A stretch of DNA of 64,000 bases from Hydrangea macrophylla (lineage: Eukaryota; Streptophyta; Magnoliopsida; Cornales; Hydrangeaceae), in the NCBI GenBank assembly GCA_033977485.1, contig CM066994.1:45037155-45101154 (forward strand), read 5' to 3'. Below are positions 12,584 to 23,455 of the stretch, piece by piece (position 1 is the first letter of the stretch; the number at the start of each line of letters is the position of its first letter). Made by a program: the position numbers and the translations under genes. Under the pieces are notes generated by a model. That model made no database searches, had not been told where the DNA came from, and saw only the letters and a program-made list of their open reading frames with translations.

Positions 12584-12590
12584 TATATAA
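12584..12590 (+). promoter_or_regulatory. TATA box of the plus-strand Tat-like LTR
   Basis: TATATAA lies about 700 bp into the LTR, in the context ggcctatataaacaaaacc. Transcription would start about 30 bp downstream, near 12615, which would mark the U3/R boundary. The start was inferred from position only. Confidence 0.6.
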
Positions 12591-13271
12591 ACAAAACCTC
12601 CTCTTCCATTTTGAGGACTTGAACTTGGAAATCAAGATATACATATATACAAGAATCATATAGATTTTTAGAGAGAGAGAAGAAGAATTTCTTGAAGAGC
12701 TTGAAGAATTTGAAGAATTTTGAAAAGAATTTGGGAAATCTTGGAAGATCTTCACAAGAAGTTGAAGAAATACTTGAGGTCCTAGAGGCAACCTCTTAAT
12801 CCTTGATAGAATTAGGACCATTCAATCACAAGTTCATAGTTCTAGGAACTTTTTCACATTTTCAAAACCTCTCTTCTTATCCCATTTCATCACAAACCAC
12901 CAAGAACTTGTGATTGAATCTCATGACATTTCATCAATTTGGATGTAATTAGCTTTGGGTTTAAGACAAATTCAACTTTGAATAATTTGTATCCTTAGTT
13001 TTCTAAGTAATCCTTGATTTTCCTTATTTCTATTTTCATTAAGAAGGTGCATGAGATCTTCCATATCTCATTGAACCTCTTTGAGTTTGATTATTTAATT
13101 TCCTATGATCTTATGATCTATATGGAGATTAGAATGAATCATAGTCTTAATCTACATATAATTAGTGAGATTCAAGTCTTAATCCATGACTTGAACCTCT
13201 TCATTAAGAAATCTTATGGAATCCTTACTATATTCCAACGAGGTTTGAGTAGATTTTAACTTCCTTTAGTC

Positions 13272-13740
13272 TCCAATGACCATCAAATGGTAGGAGAAAA
13301 TGTGTTAGTTCAAGTCTACTCCCATGGCTTGGACTAATCTTTCCCTTAGGTTTTGAGAAGTCTTTCATACTTCATCTAAAACCTACATATGAGTATTGTC
13401 TTTAACTCCAATGACCATCAAATGGTAGGAGTGATAAGTTGAATTCAAGCTTGGGTCCATAGGTTTGAGTTCTTTATTTGAGGATTTTGTGAAGTTCATT
13501 TCAATACTCCATCAAGATCCATAAGTGTAGTATGTCTCTAACTCCAATGACCATCAAATGGTAGGAGTAGTGATTTGAATCCAAACTTTTATCCATGGAT
13601 TTAAGTTCATTGTTCTTTGGATCTTGTGAAACCCATGCTATACTTCATTAAAACCTATGAGCATATATGCCTCATAGTCTTCAATGACCATCAAATGGTA
13701 GAAGAAGTAGTTTGGTTTGAGCCCCAATTTCATGTTTTAA
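13272..13740 (+). repeat. Four-copy ~136-bp tandem repeat inside the Tat-like LTR
   Basis: The core tccaatgaccatcaaatggta starts at 13272, 13407, 13543 and (one base short) 13680, giving a period of 135-137 bp. Between cores each copy carries diverged text with the same order (taggagtgat, gaattcaagc, catggatttgag, cttcatnaaaacc). Copies are diverged, so the amplification is older than the satellite homogenisation next door. Each core contains a small dyad, accatcaaatggt. Confidence 0.8.
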
Positions 13741-15298
13741 TAGTTGAGGCCAATCAACAAACTTGAACTAGCAAGACAAAAACAGTGGGTTCACAAACTG
13801 TTTTTGATCAAAGATTTTTAGTTTAAGATCTAACCGTTGAAATCAAGTGAAACCAACGGGAAAATATCAGTAACACATTGTTTTACCACTGTGATTTTTG
13901 TTCTAGCAAGATTTTGTGATTAGAGAGGTTTGATCATGATTTTTGTGAGCTAGTCACAATCTGTCCAGAGTTCTAGAATGCTTTCAGAATAATAAGTCTG
14001 TTTTGAAATTAATAAATCAGAACACTAATGAAGTTTTCAGGGTCTCAAATAATTTTTTATAAGTACCTTAATGTGTTAGGAAGGTACCCTAAAAAGATCT
14101 AAGTGTTTCTCATTTGTTTACTGTTTTTAGAAAATCATGCAAGATCTCTGGACAGAGAGTTGCAGAATCCTGAGTGAGGTCTAGTATTTTTCATATTCCC
14201 GGAGATCTAACCGTTGAAACCTTGATTTTCTTTTTGGGTTAGAAACTAGACTCACAGAGGCATAACATATCCAAAAATCAGTAAGATCCAACCGTTGAAA
14301 GTATTTTATTTCCATTTTTGAACGTCGGGTCTGCTCTCTGTAAATCACAAAAAACTGCTACTGTTTTTGTCTAACCTTATTTATTTCAACTTAAGTAGTC
14401 TCCCAATGGCTTAGGACTCAAACCATGTTTTGAATAATGATAATTTAGATTAAACCCAGAGGCTTAGGGATCCAAATTAGTGAATAAATTCATGTCCCAT
14501 TCTTGTTCATATTCATGCATTCATTCACACATGTCAATATTCGTAAGTAGGACTTATCTCTTGTCTAAGATGTATCTAATTGAACATGACTTAGGATTTA
14601 CTTATTTATGATATTATATCTTGTCTAAGGCATGTATACTAACCTTTGTTTTGTAGCGCTTTGAGGTACAATTTCTCAACCCTTCTCTAGTTTAATCTAT
14701 TTCATTGATTTTAATTGATTTTTCGACCCCATGTGCGACACCTTAGCTTAGGTTTTGCCTTATGTGTATATATGTGTTAGAGACCTTTCTTAGGTTTATT
14801 TTTGCTTGCATTGCACGTTTGATATTCGCGGCCGGATCCTGGGTATGTTTTCTAGTTCTCTATTGCATATCATGATGTTTGCTAGTTGAATTATGTGACT
14901 TATGAATGATATTTTACCGTTAGCAATTTTGCACCCTTTCAACATGCTTGTGTTATGTATACCTATATATGTATTAATTGAGGGCATGCTTAGATTAATA
15001 ACTTGATTAAAAAGGATGTTGAGTAGAGGCCTATCGTGAGATAGGATGAAAGGGGGTGTTTTAGTCCGCCGGGCTCCTTCCCCTTTCATTCCATAATCTC
15101 CGGACCCAGTTTATCTTTGGTTTCGCAAAAGATCAGTTTCCTTTTAAATGGTTTCTTAATTTTCCTTTTAAAAATTAAGTGGCGACTCTTTGAATTTGAA
15201 AAATATTTGTTTTAAAAGTGGGTAAAATTTGAAAACCTGCGATATCCACAGATACCTCTGACTTTACCTAGTTTTTCGCTACCTCCAGGGTCAATCAC

Positions 15299-15729
15299 TG
15301 CACTAGACAATAGTTGGTGACATTGGGTTCATGCAAATTACTCCTATCGAACCATAATTGATCCAATATTAAAACCTTAGAAATAAGTATATATATCCTA
15401 TACAAAGTTTTCTCATGAAATAGCTTTCTTATACCAACTAGAAAACAAAAAATTGCTGCCAAAAGTGATGATTCTCGATCCTGCCTGCATAGCATCTGCT
15501 CGGGCAGATCACGTCCCTGTTGATAGAGAAGTTAGAGAGTTGCAAGAACTTTCTCGCACCTTGATGGCTTCCATGTCATCTCGAGAAGACTTCCGCCCAC
15601 ACGGGCCACACGAGCGACAACGTCATGCCCAGTTTTCTTCCTCTTTTTGCGAATAGAAAGTTCACCGAAACTATCCCGAGCTTTATGATTAGGCTCAACC
15701 ATTCCTATCAAACTCAAGTATCATTTTTT
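15299..15729. other. Unassigned stretch between the Tat-like LTR and the copia remnant
   Basis: No convincing gene or complete repeat is seen. Short open frames on both strands around 15453-15717 are charged and basic but match no family I recognise. The stretch lies between two elements and is probably decayed transposon sequence. Confidence 0.3.
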
Positions 15730-16078
15730 TTCAAGTGTTGAGATCTCTACTACCATAGCCTCCTTCTAGTAGGGGTATTTAACAGCTTGGTGATAGAATT
15801 TAAGCTCAAAATGAGAGGATATTGAAAGAGCAAGGTCTTTGTGATTTGGGGACAGATGGGAATAAGAAAGGAAAGGGGAGATACAATCAGGGTTAGAAGA
15901 AGGAGAAGAAGAAAGGCAAGAGTTGGCTGCTAAATTACAATGATAGTCTTGAAGGAAAGTATTTAAGATTTTCTAGTGGGAGTTGTAGCAGCAATAGTAG
16001 ACTGAGAAAAGGAAGAAGAGAAGATGAAGTATCTGAAGGTAGAAGAGCAGGCTCTATTGGAACAGAGAGAGTAGGACT
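15730..16078 (-). pseudogene. Ty1/copia pol remnant (linker region just before reverse transcriptase)
   Basis: Read on the minus strand, this stretch gives pieces typical of the copia segment between integrase and reverse transcriptase: a proline/serine-rich linker, then phrases like YHCNLAANSCL, YSHLSPNHKDLALSISSHFE and FYHQAVKYP, split across frames. The chromovirus LTR interrupts it at 16079. Orientation matches the copia gag at 28679-29197, so both are probably parts of one element split by the chromovirus. It lacks catalytic RT motifs and is non-functional. Confidence 0.6.
16074..16078. other. Left target-site duplication candidate of the chromovirus (ggact)
   Basis: Five bases, ggact, flank the LTR terminus at 16079, where a Ty3 element would leave a 5-bp duplication. 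The partner cannot be verified, because the far end of the insertion is deleted at 28559. Confidence 0.3.
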
Positions 16079-18407
16079 TGTGACGCCCCGCCCCGCCACG
16101 ATTCCCGGCGACGGGGTGTCAACCGGCGGAAGTACAACAATAACAGTAGGCTTTGACACCAATCGGTAACTCCCCGAGTCCAAGACTCCGAGGGTTACCT
16201 GTATTAAACGTTCATCATTTGGAAACATTTATAAAACAGAAGTCTGGTTTTCATTTGAAACATTCTTTCTTGAAACAAAATGTTTTCAATATAAGCAGCG
16301 GAAAAATCAGAATTAAACTATCCTTTTATTTAAAAGCGGGTGGACTAACATTTGTCCAGTTGAAGCATAACATGTTCTTTGAAACCAAATTGTATTACAT
16401 TAATAAATGATAACCCCCACACATGGGGTCTTCAAACTATAGCGGAAGCATTGTCAAGTCTCGGGGCCTTGCCCTTATCTATATCACCTGAAAGAAAGGT
16501 TTAATAGTTCATAAGCCAAAAGGCTCGTATAGTCATATAACCGCACAATAACATCTGTTATATATCATGCATGAGTGTAATGAATGCCAATGTCAATGCA
16601 TGAAAACCATTTTCATGCCTTTTCAAACACTCACCCTCAATCGTCATTATCATTACCCGGACCATGGGCTTCCCGTCCACGTAGGCCTAGCCTCAAACGT
16701 GCGGGACTTTAGGCCTTACGAATTACACGGAGGCCTAGCCTTTATCGTTACGGGGGTTTCTTGCAGCACATCCCGCAATTCGAGTTCCTAGTGGTACCCA
16801 TCTCACATGCCTACCCACAAATGCGGGATTTCTAACTTTTCAAAACAAAATCCCTCCGAGAGGGTTTTATGCATGGAAGCCTCTAAGGTCTTCCCTTTTT
16901 AAAACCTGGAAGCCTCTAAGGTCTTCCCTTTTCAAAAATTGAAAGCCTCTAAGGTCTTTCATCCCAAAATCATTTTCGTTATTTTCGTGTTCATGTTCGT
17001 GCTTGTGAAATGATATGACATATGCGAGCTCTAAGCATCCAGACATATTCAATATTTCATAAGACAGATTATTAAGTCATGCCATCAATTCAAGCAACAC
17101 AATAGACATGCTGAAATTATCCAGCTGGTAAACACATAAGGCATAGCAACTCAAGTAACCACTTAAGGCATAGCAGCTCAAGTAAACATGTAAGTACACT
17201 ATTAACATGTTATACAACTTTATTAAGGGTCATACGGAACTACCGTTCACCGAGGATAGACTGAATACTTAATCAGAATAGAAACCGGGACTGCTCAATC
17301 TGTTACAAATCTCAATATACAATAATGCGCGTATATTAGTGAGGTACAACACCTCAAAGCATGAGTACAACTACTATTAAAGTAAATTACAACTCTTAAA
17401 GCATAGGGTACAAGGCCCCTTAGTTCATAACATACCTAAATACAATAAAACAGAAGATGTTACTAATCTGCCTGAGGTCGCGCGCGCGGGACCTCGCTCG
17501 CGCGGTGTGTGTTCAGAAAGGTCATGTGTTTAATTTAAAACAATTTTCAAAAATAGCATGTTCACGCGCGCGATGTCACAGTTTCGTCTTCTTCTTCTTT
17601 TCTTCCCCTGTTTTGAAATCCAACACTGGTTTTGACCCATTTTGAAAACGTACTTTAAACAGTACTTCCAATACATGAATCTCTTCCTTTTTCCGCATAG
17701 ATTCCAAATATGAAATCGATTTTTCATGAATCAAAACACAGCTCTTGATTTTATCAAAAAACCGAATGGTGACAAAACTTTAAATCGACCGTTCGTCGCA
17801 ACCGTTGCGAATTAGCTTTTGAAATTTGAAATGGAGCCTCGTGGGATCAAGACCTTTCATTTGATATAAAGAAATCAAGATTCTGTGACAGTTTTTCTGT
17901 TCGCTATTTTTAGACCCTTAACGATATATGTATATGAGATACATATATATATACTAACAGTTTAAATACAAACTGAATTTACAAATACAATAGTAAGCTT
18001 ACCCAATTCTCAATCCAAAGCTTGGATTGAAACTCCTGAATCAATATAAGTTATGTGTGTATGTGTGTGTAATAATATGTGTGGTGTGTATCAACAATTT
18101 AAGTGTGTGTGTGTCCACGAGATGAAGAGACAGTGGAGAGATAGAGAGACTGTAGAGAGAGTTGCTGAGGAATTGAGTGAACTCAAGATGTGTATATATA
18201 GATTAGAAATGCTTGGGCACCAAGCATATAATTCATACAATGCACTTGCACACACTGTGCACTAAACTAAAATTGGGCTCCAAGTTTTACAGAGAATTTC
18301 TTGTGTGTGTTGAGCTCACGCAATGATACACACATGCAGGTAAAAATTGTACTGCCAATGAACCCAAAACTGGTATTAATCGCAAATAAAAATTAAGGGG
18401 CATTACA
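16079..18407 (-). mobile_element. Tekay/Del chromovirus LTR A (3' LTR)
   Basis: The LTR is 2329 bp. On the minus strand it starts TGTAATGCCCC at 18407 and ends in GTCACA at 16079. The sequence just outside its start, read on minus as cttttaaggtgggtagga, is the polypurine tract. A TATA box on minus lies at 18193-18200. It is a near-identical direct repeat of LTR B (23456-25799), with scattered substitutions and small indels, one in the CG-rich block near 17475 and one near 17122. The polyprotein upstream carries a C-terminal chromodomain, which puts it among chromoviruses, and LTR length and layout fit Tekay/Del. Confidence 0.93.
18193..18200 (-). promoter_or_regulatory. TATA box of LTR A
   Basis: Minus-strand ctatatatac, about 210 bp into the LTR from its start at 18407. 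The same box is in LTR B at about 25585-25592. The position fits a short U3 followed by a long R-U5. Function inferred from position. Confidence 0.5.
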
Positions 18408-18425
18408 TCCTACCCACCTTAAAAG
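18408..18425 (-). promoter_or_regulatory. Polypurine tract, chromovirus copy 1
   Basis: Minus-strand text cttttaaggtgggtagga lies directly against the TGTAATG start of LTR A. This is the plus-strand primer for reverse transcription in LTR elements. The equivalent at copy 2 lies at 25800-25817. Confidence 0.75.
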
Positions 18426-18476
18426 AAATTTCGTCCGCGAAATTCGCACACAGATAATCATTAGCACAGAAATAAC

Positions 18477-19289
18477 TCAAGAAGCAAATAATTGCGGATA
18501 TCGATCGCGCATCTCCTTCTCATTCTCCCAAGTAGTCTCCTCAGTACCATGGTGACGCCACAGTACTCGAACCAAACGAATAGTTCTACCACGAAGCACA
18601 TGCTCCTTAGCTTCCAGAATTTGTACAGGTTGTTCCTCGTAAGACGCATCTTGCTCTAACGGTAAATTAGTCCAATCTAACACATGAGACGGATCAGGTT
18701 CATACTTCCGAAGCATCAATATATGAAATACATTATGAACTTTCTCCAACTGTGGAGGCAAAGCCAACCGATAGGCAACTTCACCCACACGTTCTAAAAT
18801 CTGGAAAGGTCCAATGAAACGGGGTGAAAGCTTCTTATCCTGTCCAAAACGAAGCACACCACGACGAGGTGAAACTTTGAGAAACACATGATCTCCAACT
18901 TCAAAGGACAACGGTCTCCTCTTCTTATCAGCATAACTTTTCTGTCGGTTCTGAGCCGTAAGTATCCTCGCACGAATCAATTTTATCTTTTCAGTAGTTT
19001 CCCTTACTAGATCTGGTCCCAACAGAGACACTTCTCTAACTTCTGTCCAACATACGGGAGAACGACACGGTCGTCCATAAAGGGCCTCAAATGGTGCCAT
19101 CTGAATGCTTTCCTGATAACTATTGTTATACGCAAACTCGGTCAATGGTATGTGGTCTTCCCAACTACCCTTGAAGTCCATAACACAAGCTCGTAACATA
19201 TCTTCCAAGGTCTGTATAGTACGTTCTGACTGACCATCCGTCTGAGGATGAAAAGTCGTACTCAATCTCAATTCTGTTCCCAAAGCTTT
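18477..19289 (-). pseudogene. Chromovirus copy 1: integrase C-terminal part and chromodomain
   Basis: This is the last part of the same reading frame as the rest of the polyprotein, cut off by the stop at 19290-19292. The first ~120 residues hold the [10 protein letters not shown] integrase core end and the GPF-like section (FIGPFQILERVGEVAYRL). The last ~60 residues are a chromodomain (PVQILEAKEHVLRGRTIRLVRVLWRHHG...TTWE) that ends at the natural stop 18477-18479. In chromoviruses this module is thought to steer integration to marked heterochromatin. The fragment has no start of its own and cannot be expressed except by readthrough. Confidence 0.88.
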
Positions 19290-20027
19290 CTAGAGACCCT
19301 CCCAAAACAATGAAGTAAACCGCGGATCTCGATCTGACACAATCGAAACAGGGACTCCATGCAATCGAATGATCTCTCGAATATACAAGCGACTAAGGAC
19401 ATCAACCGAATCGGTCAAACGCATTCCCAGAAAATGTGCAGACTTTTTCAAACGATCCACAATGACCCAAACGGCATCATGACCGCGTGGTGACCTAGGA
19501 AGTGCTGTCACAAAATCCATTGTCACGTGTTCCCATTTCCACTCTGAAACTGGTAATGGTTGCAATAACCCTGCAGGTCTCTGATGTTCGGCTTTCACTT
19601 GTTGACAAGTCAAACATCGAGATACAAACTTAGCGACATCGCGCTTCATACCCTTCCACCAAAACTGACGTCGCAGACTATGGTACATCTTGTTACCTCC
19701 CGGATGCACCGCTAATCGCGAATGATGGAATTCCCTCATCACTTGTTCACGAACTGCCAAAGGCACAAACAAACGGTCTTTGAACTTCAACCCACGCTCG
19801 GAGTCAAAAGTCCAACCTTCTATAACATCACCCCGAAGAATTCGCATACGAAAAGTAGATGCTACCTGATCAGACTGTTGCTCATCTTTCACTTGTTGAA
19901 TGATCGACGGTTGAGCTATAATAGAATATAATGAAGCACGATTCTCAGAATCGTTGAGCTCAACCTCAAACTCCCCAATCTGATCGAGCATGTTCCATTC
20001 CTGAATGGCCAGACAAGCCAATGAACC
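19290..20027 (-). pseudogene. Chromovirus copy 1: integrase N-terminal and catalytic core
   Basis: A 243-residue open stretch lies between two in-frame stops. It contains the zinc-binding HHCC module ([20 protein letters not shown]...CLTCQQVK) and the start of the DDE core ([24 protein letters not shown]). It ends at a TAG at 19290-19292. Copy 2 has CAG at the matching place, so a single C-to-T change explains the break. The frame matches the regions on both sides and there is no frameshift. Confidence 0.88.
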
Positions 20028-21935
20028 TCATGACTTGCGACTCAGCGCATCAGCCAATACATTTGCCTTCCCTGGATGATACTGTAGTTCGAAGTCATAA
20101 TCTTCTAAGTACTCCATCCATCGACGTTGTCGAAGATTCAAATCGCGTTGAGTAAAGATATACTTCAAGCTCTTGTGGTCTGAAAAGACATCAAATCGTT
20201 CCCCATACAAGTAATGACGCCATAACTTTAAGGCAAACACAACGGCAGCAAGCTCTAAATCATGAGTTGGATAATTCTGCTCATGAGGCTTCAACTGGCG
20301 CGAACCATAGGCAACAACTTTGCCTTCTTGCATAAGTACACACCCCAAACCAAGAAGTGAAGCATCACAATAAACTGTGTAGTCAACACCACGCTCCGGA
20401 ATAATCAAAATCGGTGCAGAAGTCAATCGAGTCTTTAAAAGCTGAAAAGTTTTCTCACACTCCTCAGTCCAAATGAATTTCACCCCTTTACGCATAAGCT
20501 TAGTCAAAGGTGAAGCAGTACGAGAAAAGTCCTTCACAAAGCGACGGTAATAGCCTGCTAAACCCAAGAAACTACGTACCTCAAATACGTTCTTAGGTGG
20601 CTGCCAATCCATAACAGCTTTAATCTTTGATGAATCAACTGACACTCCATCTCTCGAGACGACGTGTCCCAAAAATTTCACTTCTGTCAACCAAAAATCA
20701 CATTTAGATAATTTACCGAACAATCGGTGGGTACGCAATACTTGTAGGACAATCCTCAAGTGTTCCTCATGAAGTTCCTTAGAGGAAGAGTAGATAAGAA
20801 TGTCATCAATAAATACAATCACGAATTTGTCCAAATACTCGTGAAATACTCGCTGCATAAGATCCATAAATGCTGCTGGAGCATTGGTCAATCCGAATGG
20901 CATAACCATAAACTCAAAATGTCCATATCGGGACCTAAAAGCTGTCTTCGAGATGTCTGACTCTCGAATACGGAGTTGATGATAACCCGATCTCAGATCA
21001 ATCTTGGAGAAACAAGTGGAACCTTTGAGTTGATCAAACAAATCATCAATTCTAGGAAGTGGATACTTATTCTTGATCGTCACATGATTGAGTTTTCGAT
21101 AATCGATACACAATCTCAACGTTCCATCCTTCTTCTTAACAAAGAGAACAGGAGCTCCCCACGGGGATACACTCGGGCGAATAAAACCTTTACTCTGGAG
21201 ATCTTCCAACTGAAGTTTCAACTCCTTCAATTCTGCTGGTGCCATACGATATGGTGGAATAGAAATAGGCGAAGTGCCTGGCACAAGATCGATTGCAAAA
21301 TCGATAGCACGAACAGGTGGCAATTCTGATAGGTCTTCTGGAAAGACGTAAGAAAATTCACAAACAACGGGTGGCAATTCCACAAGAGGAGTGCCCCTCT
21401 CCATGGTCAATAAACTAGCCAGAGTTCCAAGAGAAGAATATAAACTACTCCGGGAAAACAACGAGGGTAGTGGCAAATCCAACTGATCGCCCTCGAATCT
21501 ACAACTGTCTCCCTCAGGAGTGAAAAGAGTAACCCGACGGTTAAAACAATCTATGAAAGCTCGATACTCGACCAACCAGTCCATCCCAAAGATGACATCA
21601 AATCCTAGATTCGGCATAACAATTAAATCAACACTTAATTGTCGATCTGCTATCAGAAGCATACAACCACGGCAAACCTGATTCAAATGAATGACACCTC
21701 CAACTGGAGTATCAACAGATAAGACATGCTCCAAGCATTCTATCTCTAACCCTAATACTGATGCGAATGCTGATGAAATGAATGAGTGTGATGCACCAGT
21801 GTCAAACAATATAGATGCCCAAGAGTTAAACAATGGGACGATACCTTGGATCACATACGGTCCGGCGTTTCCAGAAACATGATAAGCAGATGACGTAGGC
21901 AAAGCAAAATTCCTTCCTTTGGGTTCTTGGTGTTG
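20028..21935 (-). pseudogene. Chromovirus copy 1: protease, reverse transcriptase, RNase H
   Basis: The 624-residue open frame starts at 21902; coding sense continues upstream to the stop at 21936. In order: aspartic protease with DTGA near residue 34, reverse transcriptase with the FIDDILIYS active site near residue 365, and RNase H ([11 protein letters not shown], then NVLADALSR at the end). A TGA at 20028-20030 ends it; copy 2 has CGA at that point. Apart from the stops the frame is intact and well conserved, which points to recent decay. Confidence 0.9.
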
Positions 21936-22229
21936 TTATGGCTGAGTACCACCACGATTATCTGTCCTCTGATAATTACCCTGATTCCCTCTATTCTGGT
22001 AGGGTTTCACGCTCTGAGTGGATATTGCCTGAGATGGTGGATAATACGGTGTTGAACCAATCGACTGAGATTTCTTGGGTGGTGGTTGAGGACAAAACTT
22101 GATGAAATGATTCGGATCACCACATCGGAGGCAAACTTTCTCCCCAGCGGCATTCACAGCTCGCTGTAACCCCGATTGTTGAGAACTTCGATAAGAAGAT
22201 CTCTGTTGTGAATACGATCGTTGTTGTTG
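21936..22229 (-). pseudogene. Chromovirus copy 1: gag zinc knuckle segment
   Basis: This short segment between two in-frame stops holds a CCHC knuckle, CLRCGDPNHFIKFCP (C-x2-C-x4-H-x4-C), that binds element RNA in Ty3 gag proteins. It is followed by a Q/N/R-rich tail. The TAA at 21936-21938 sits in a Q-rich context and fits C-to-T change of a CAA, but copy 2 lacks this region, so the ancestral codon is inferred. Confidence 0.85.
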
Positions 22230-23210
22230 TTACTGAGGAGGTTGGGACTGAAATTGAGACCTAGTCTCTGTCTTAGCTTTCTTAGACAGACCAGTGCTCT
22301 TGGCTGGAGTAATGATCTCCCTGGCCCTTTTCAGATCCAAATCTACACTTTCAACACCCAACGCCCTTGTCAAAGTATCAGCATAAGTGGTGATAGGCGT
22401 ACTAGCCAGACTTTTTCGAATGTAGGGTCGAAGACCAGAGGCAAAACGTGTAGCCTTGAAATGATCACTGCCTAACTGCTCTTGTGCAAAACGAGCCAAG
22501 GTAGAAAACATTGTAGCATATTCCGTCACTGACATATCCCCTTGTTGAAGGGTAAAGAACTCAGCCCTCTTTGCGTCCCTCTGTACTTCTGGGAAGTAGT
22601 TATCGAGGAAAAGATTCTTAAATGACTTCCAAGTCATGCCAGCAAGTGGGTGAACACTCACAGTGCAATCCCACCAATGGGTAGCTTCTCCAGAAAATAA
22701 GTACGTAGCCAACTTGATGCAGAGAGCATCCTCATTAAGATCAATGAATTCGAATATCTTTGAGATATGCTGAAGCCAATCCTCTGCAGCCATCGGGTCA
22801 GAGCTACCAGAGAACTGTGGCGGCTTCCTAGCATCGAAATCCTTGGTAATCAGCCGCTCCCGAGCTCTAGCGGGATTTGTCTCACCTCTCGGAGCACGAG
22901 GGGGAGGAGGCGGCATAGCATCTCTAACTGCCCTTGCAATTACATCGGCAACATTCTGTAATCCTTGCGGTCCATCAAGAATATCAACCGATCCTGTGGA
23001 AGCTTCAGACTCAAATGCAACATCATGCGCGTGACCTCGACCACGACCACGACCACGACCTCGACCACGGCCTTGACCTTGACCATGGCCTCTCCCTGGA
23101 CCACGTCCTCGAGCACGACCTCGACCTCGGCCTCTAACTGGTACCGACGCAGCCGATATCTGCTCGTCAGCTTCAAGTTCAATACTGGGATTCTCACGAC
23201 GCGGCGGCAT
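22230..23210 (-). pseudogene. Chromovirus copy 1: gag capsid
   Basis: The likely start is the Met of MPPRRENPS at 23210, typical for this clade; an upstream in-frame Met exists at 23252. Residues ~30-65 are an Arg-Gly-rich run, which explains the low-complexity DNA at 23030-23130. Residues ~120-290 are the retrotransposon gag domain (PPQFSGSSDPMAAEDWL ... THWWD ... YADTLTRA). A stop at 22230-22232 cuts gag before the zinc knuckle. The break fits CAA to TAA. Start to final stop (23210-18477) would be about 1577 codons in one frame. Confidence 0.88.
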
Positions 23211-23440
23211 AGCTATAACAAGATCGAATCGAGCAAACGAATCACACAACATGATCTAATCACGAAGTGCAATCGACAATACACGTATATGTCAAGTAAG
23301 TAGTTAACGTCTCAAGTTACCAAGTAACAAGTTAACACATATCAATCATATGTCGTTTATCAACCAATCATGTCTAACATGTCAACAAAACTAAACATGC
23401 GAGCACATAACCCGGCGTCCAAAGTATTCGACCAGGTTAC

Positions 23441-23452
23441 GCTCTGATACCA
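23441..23452 (-). promoter_or_regulatory. Primer binding site (initiator tRNA-Met), chromovirus copy 1
   Basis: The minus strand reads TGGTATCAGAGC, three bases inside the LTR B end at 23456. This is complementary to the 3' end of plant initiator tRNA-Met and primes minus-strand DNA synthesis. It confirms LTR B as the 5' LTR of copy 1. Confidence 0.92.
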
Positions 23453-23455
23453 TTC

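Larger units (their letters stand above)
11880..15298 (+). mobile_element. 3' LTR of the Tat/Ogre-like element (~3.4 kb)
   Basis: The LTR begins TGTAGACACCC at 11880, right after the polypurine tract, so it is a 3' LTR. It holds a TATA box at 12584, a GC-rich dyad cluster at 12383-12485 and a four-copy repeat at 13272-13740. Near its end is a ttaagtggcgactct block at 15176-15189, shared with the minus-strand LTR at 54.8-58.4 kb. In some related elements that motif has been read as a primer site, but its presence after a polypurine-tract-flanked LTR suggests that here it is inside the LTR. The 3' end is not certain; a CA at about 15298-15302 is the best guess. LTRs over 3 kb fit the Tat lineage. 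No target duplication can be checked, because the left end is outside the window. Confidence 0.65.

Noticed and set aside
12101..12821. Short ORFs inside the plus-strand Tat-like LTR
   Set aside because: Low-complexity K/S-rich frames over A- and GA-rich LTR DNA and over the GC dyads; no coding evidence.
15453..15717. Basic/charged ORFs on both strands
   Set aside because: No family recognised, and they lie in the scar between two transposons.
19722..23303. Plus-strand ORFs across the chromovirus, including Asp/His-rich ones at 22934-23303
   Set aside because: They are antisense shadows of gag-pol; the Asp/His runs mirror the Arg-Gly-rich gag region.
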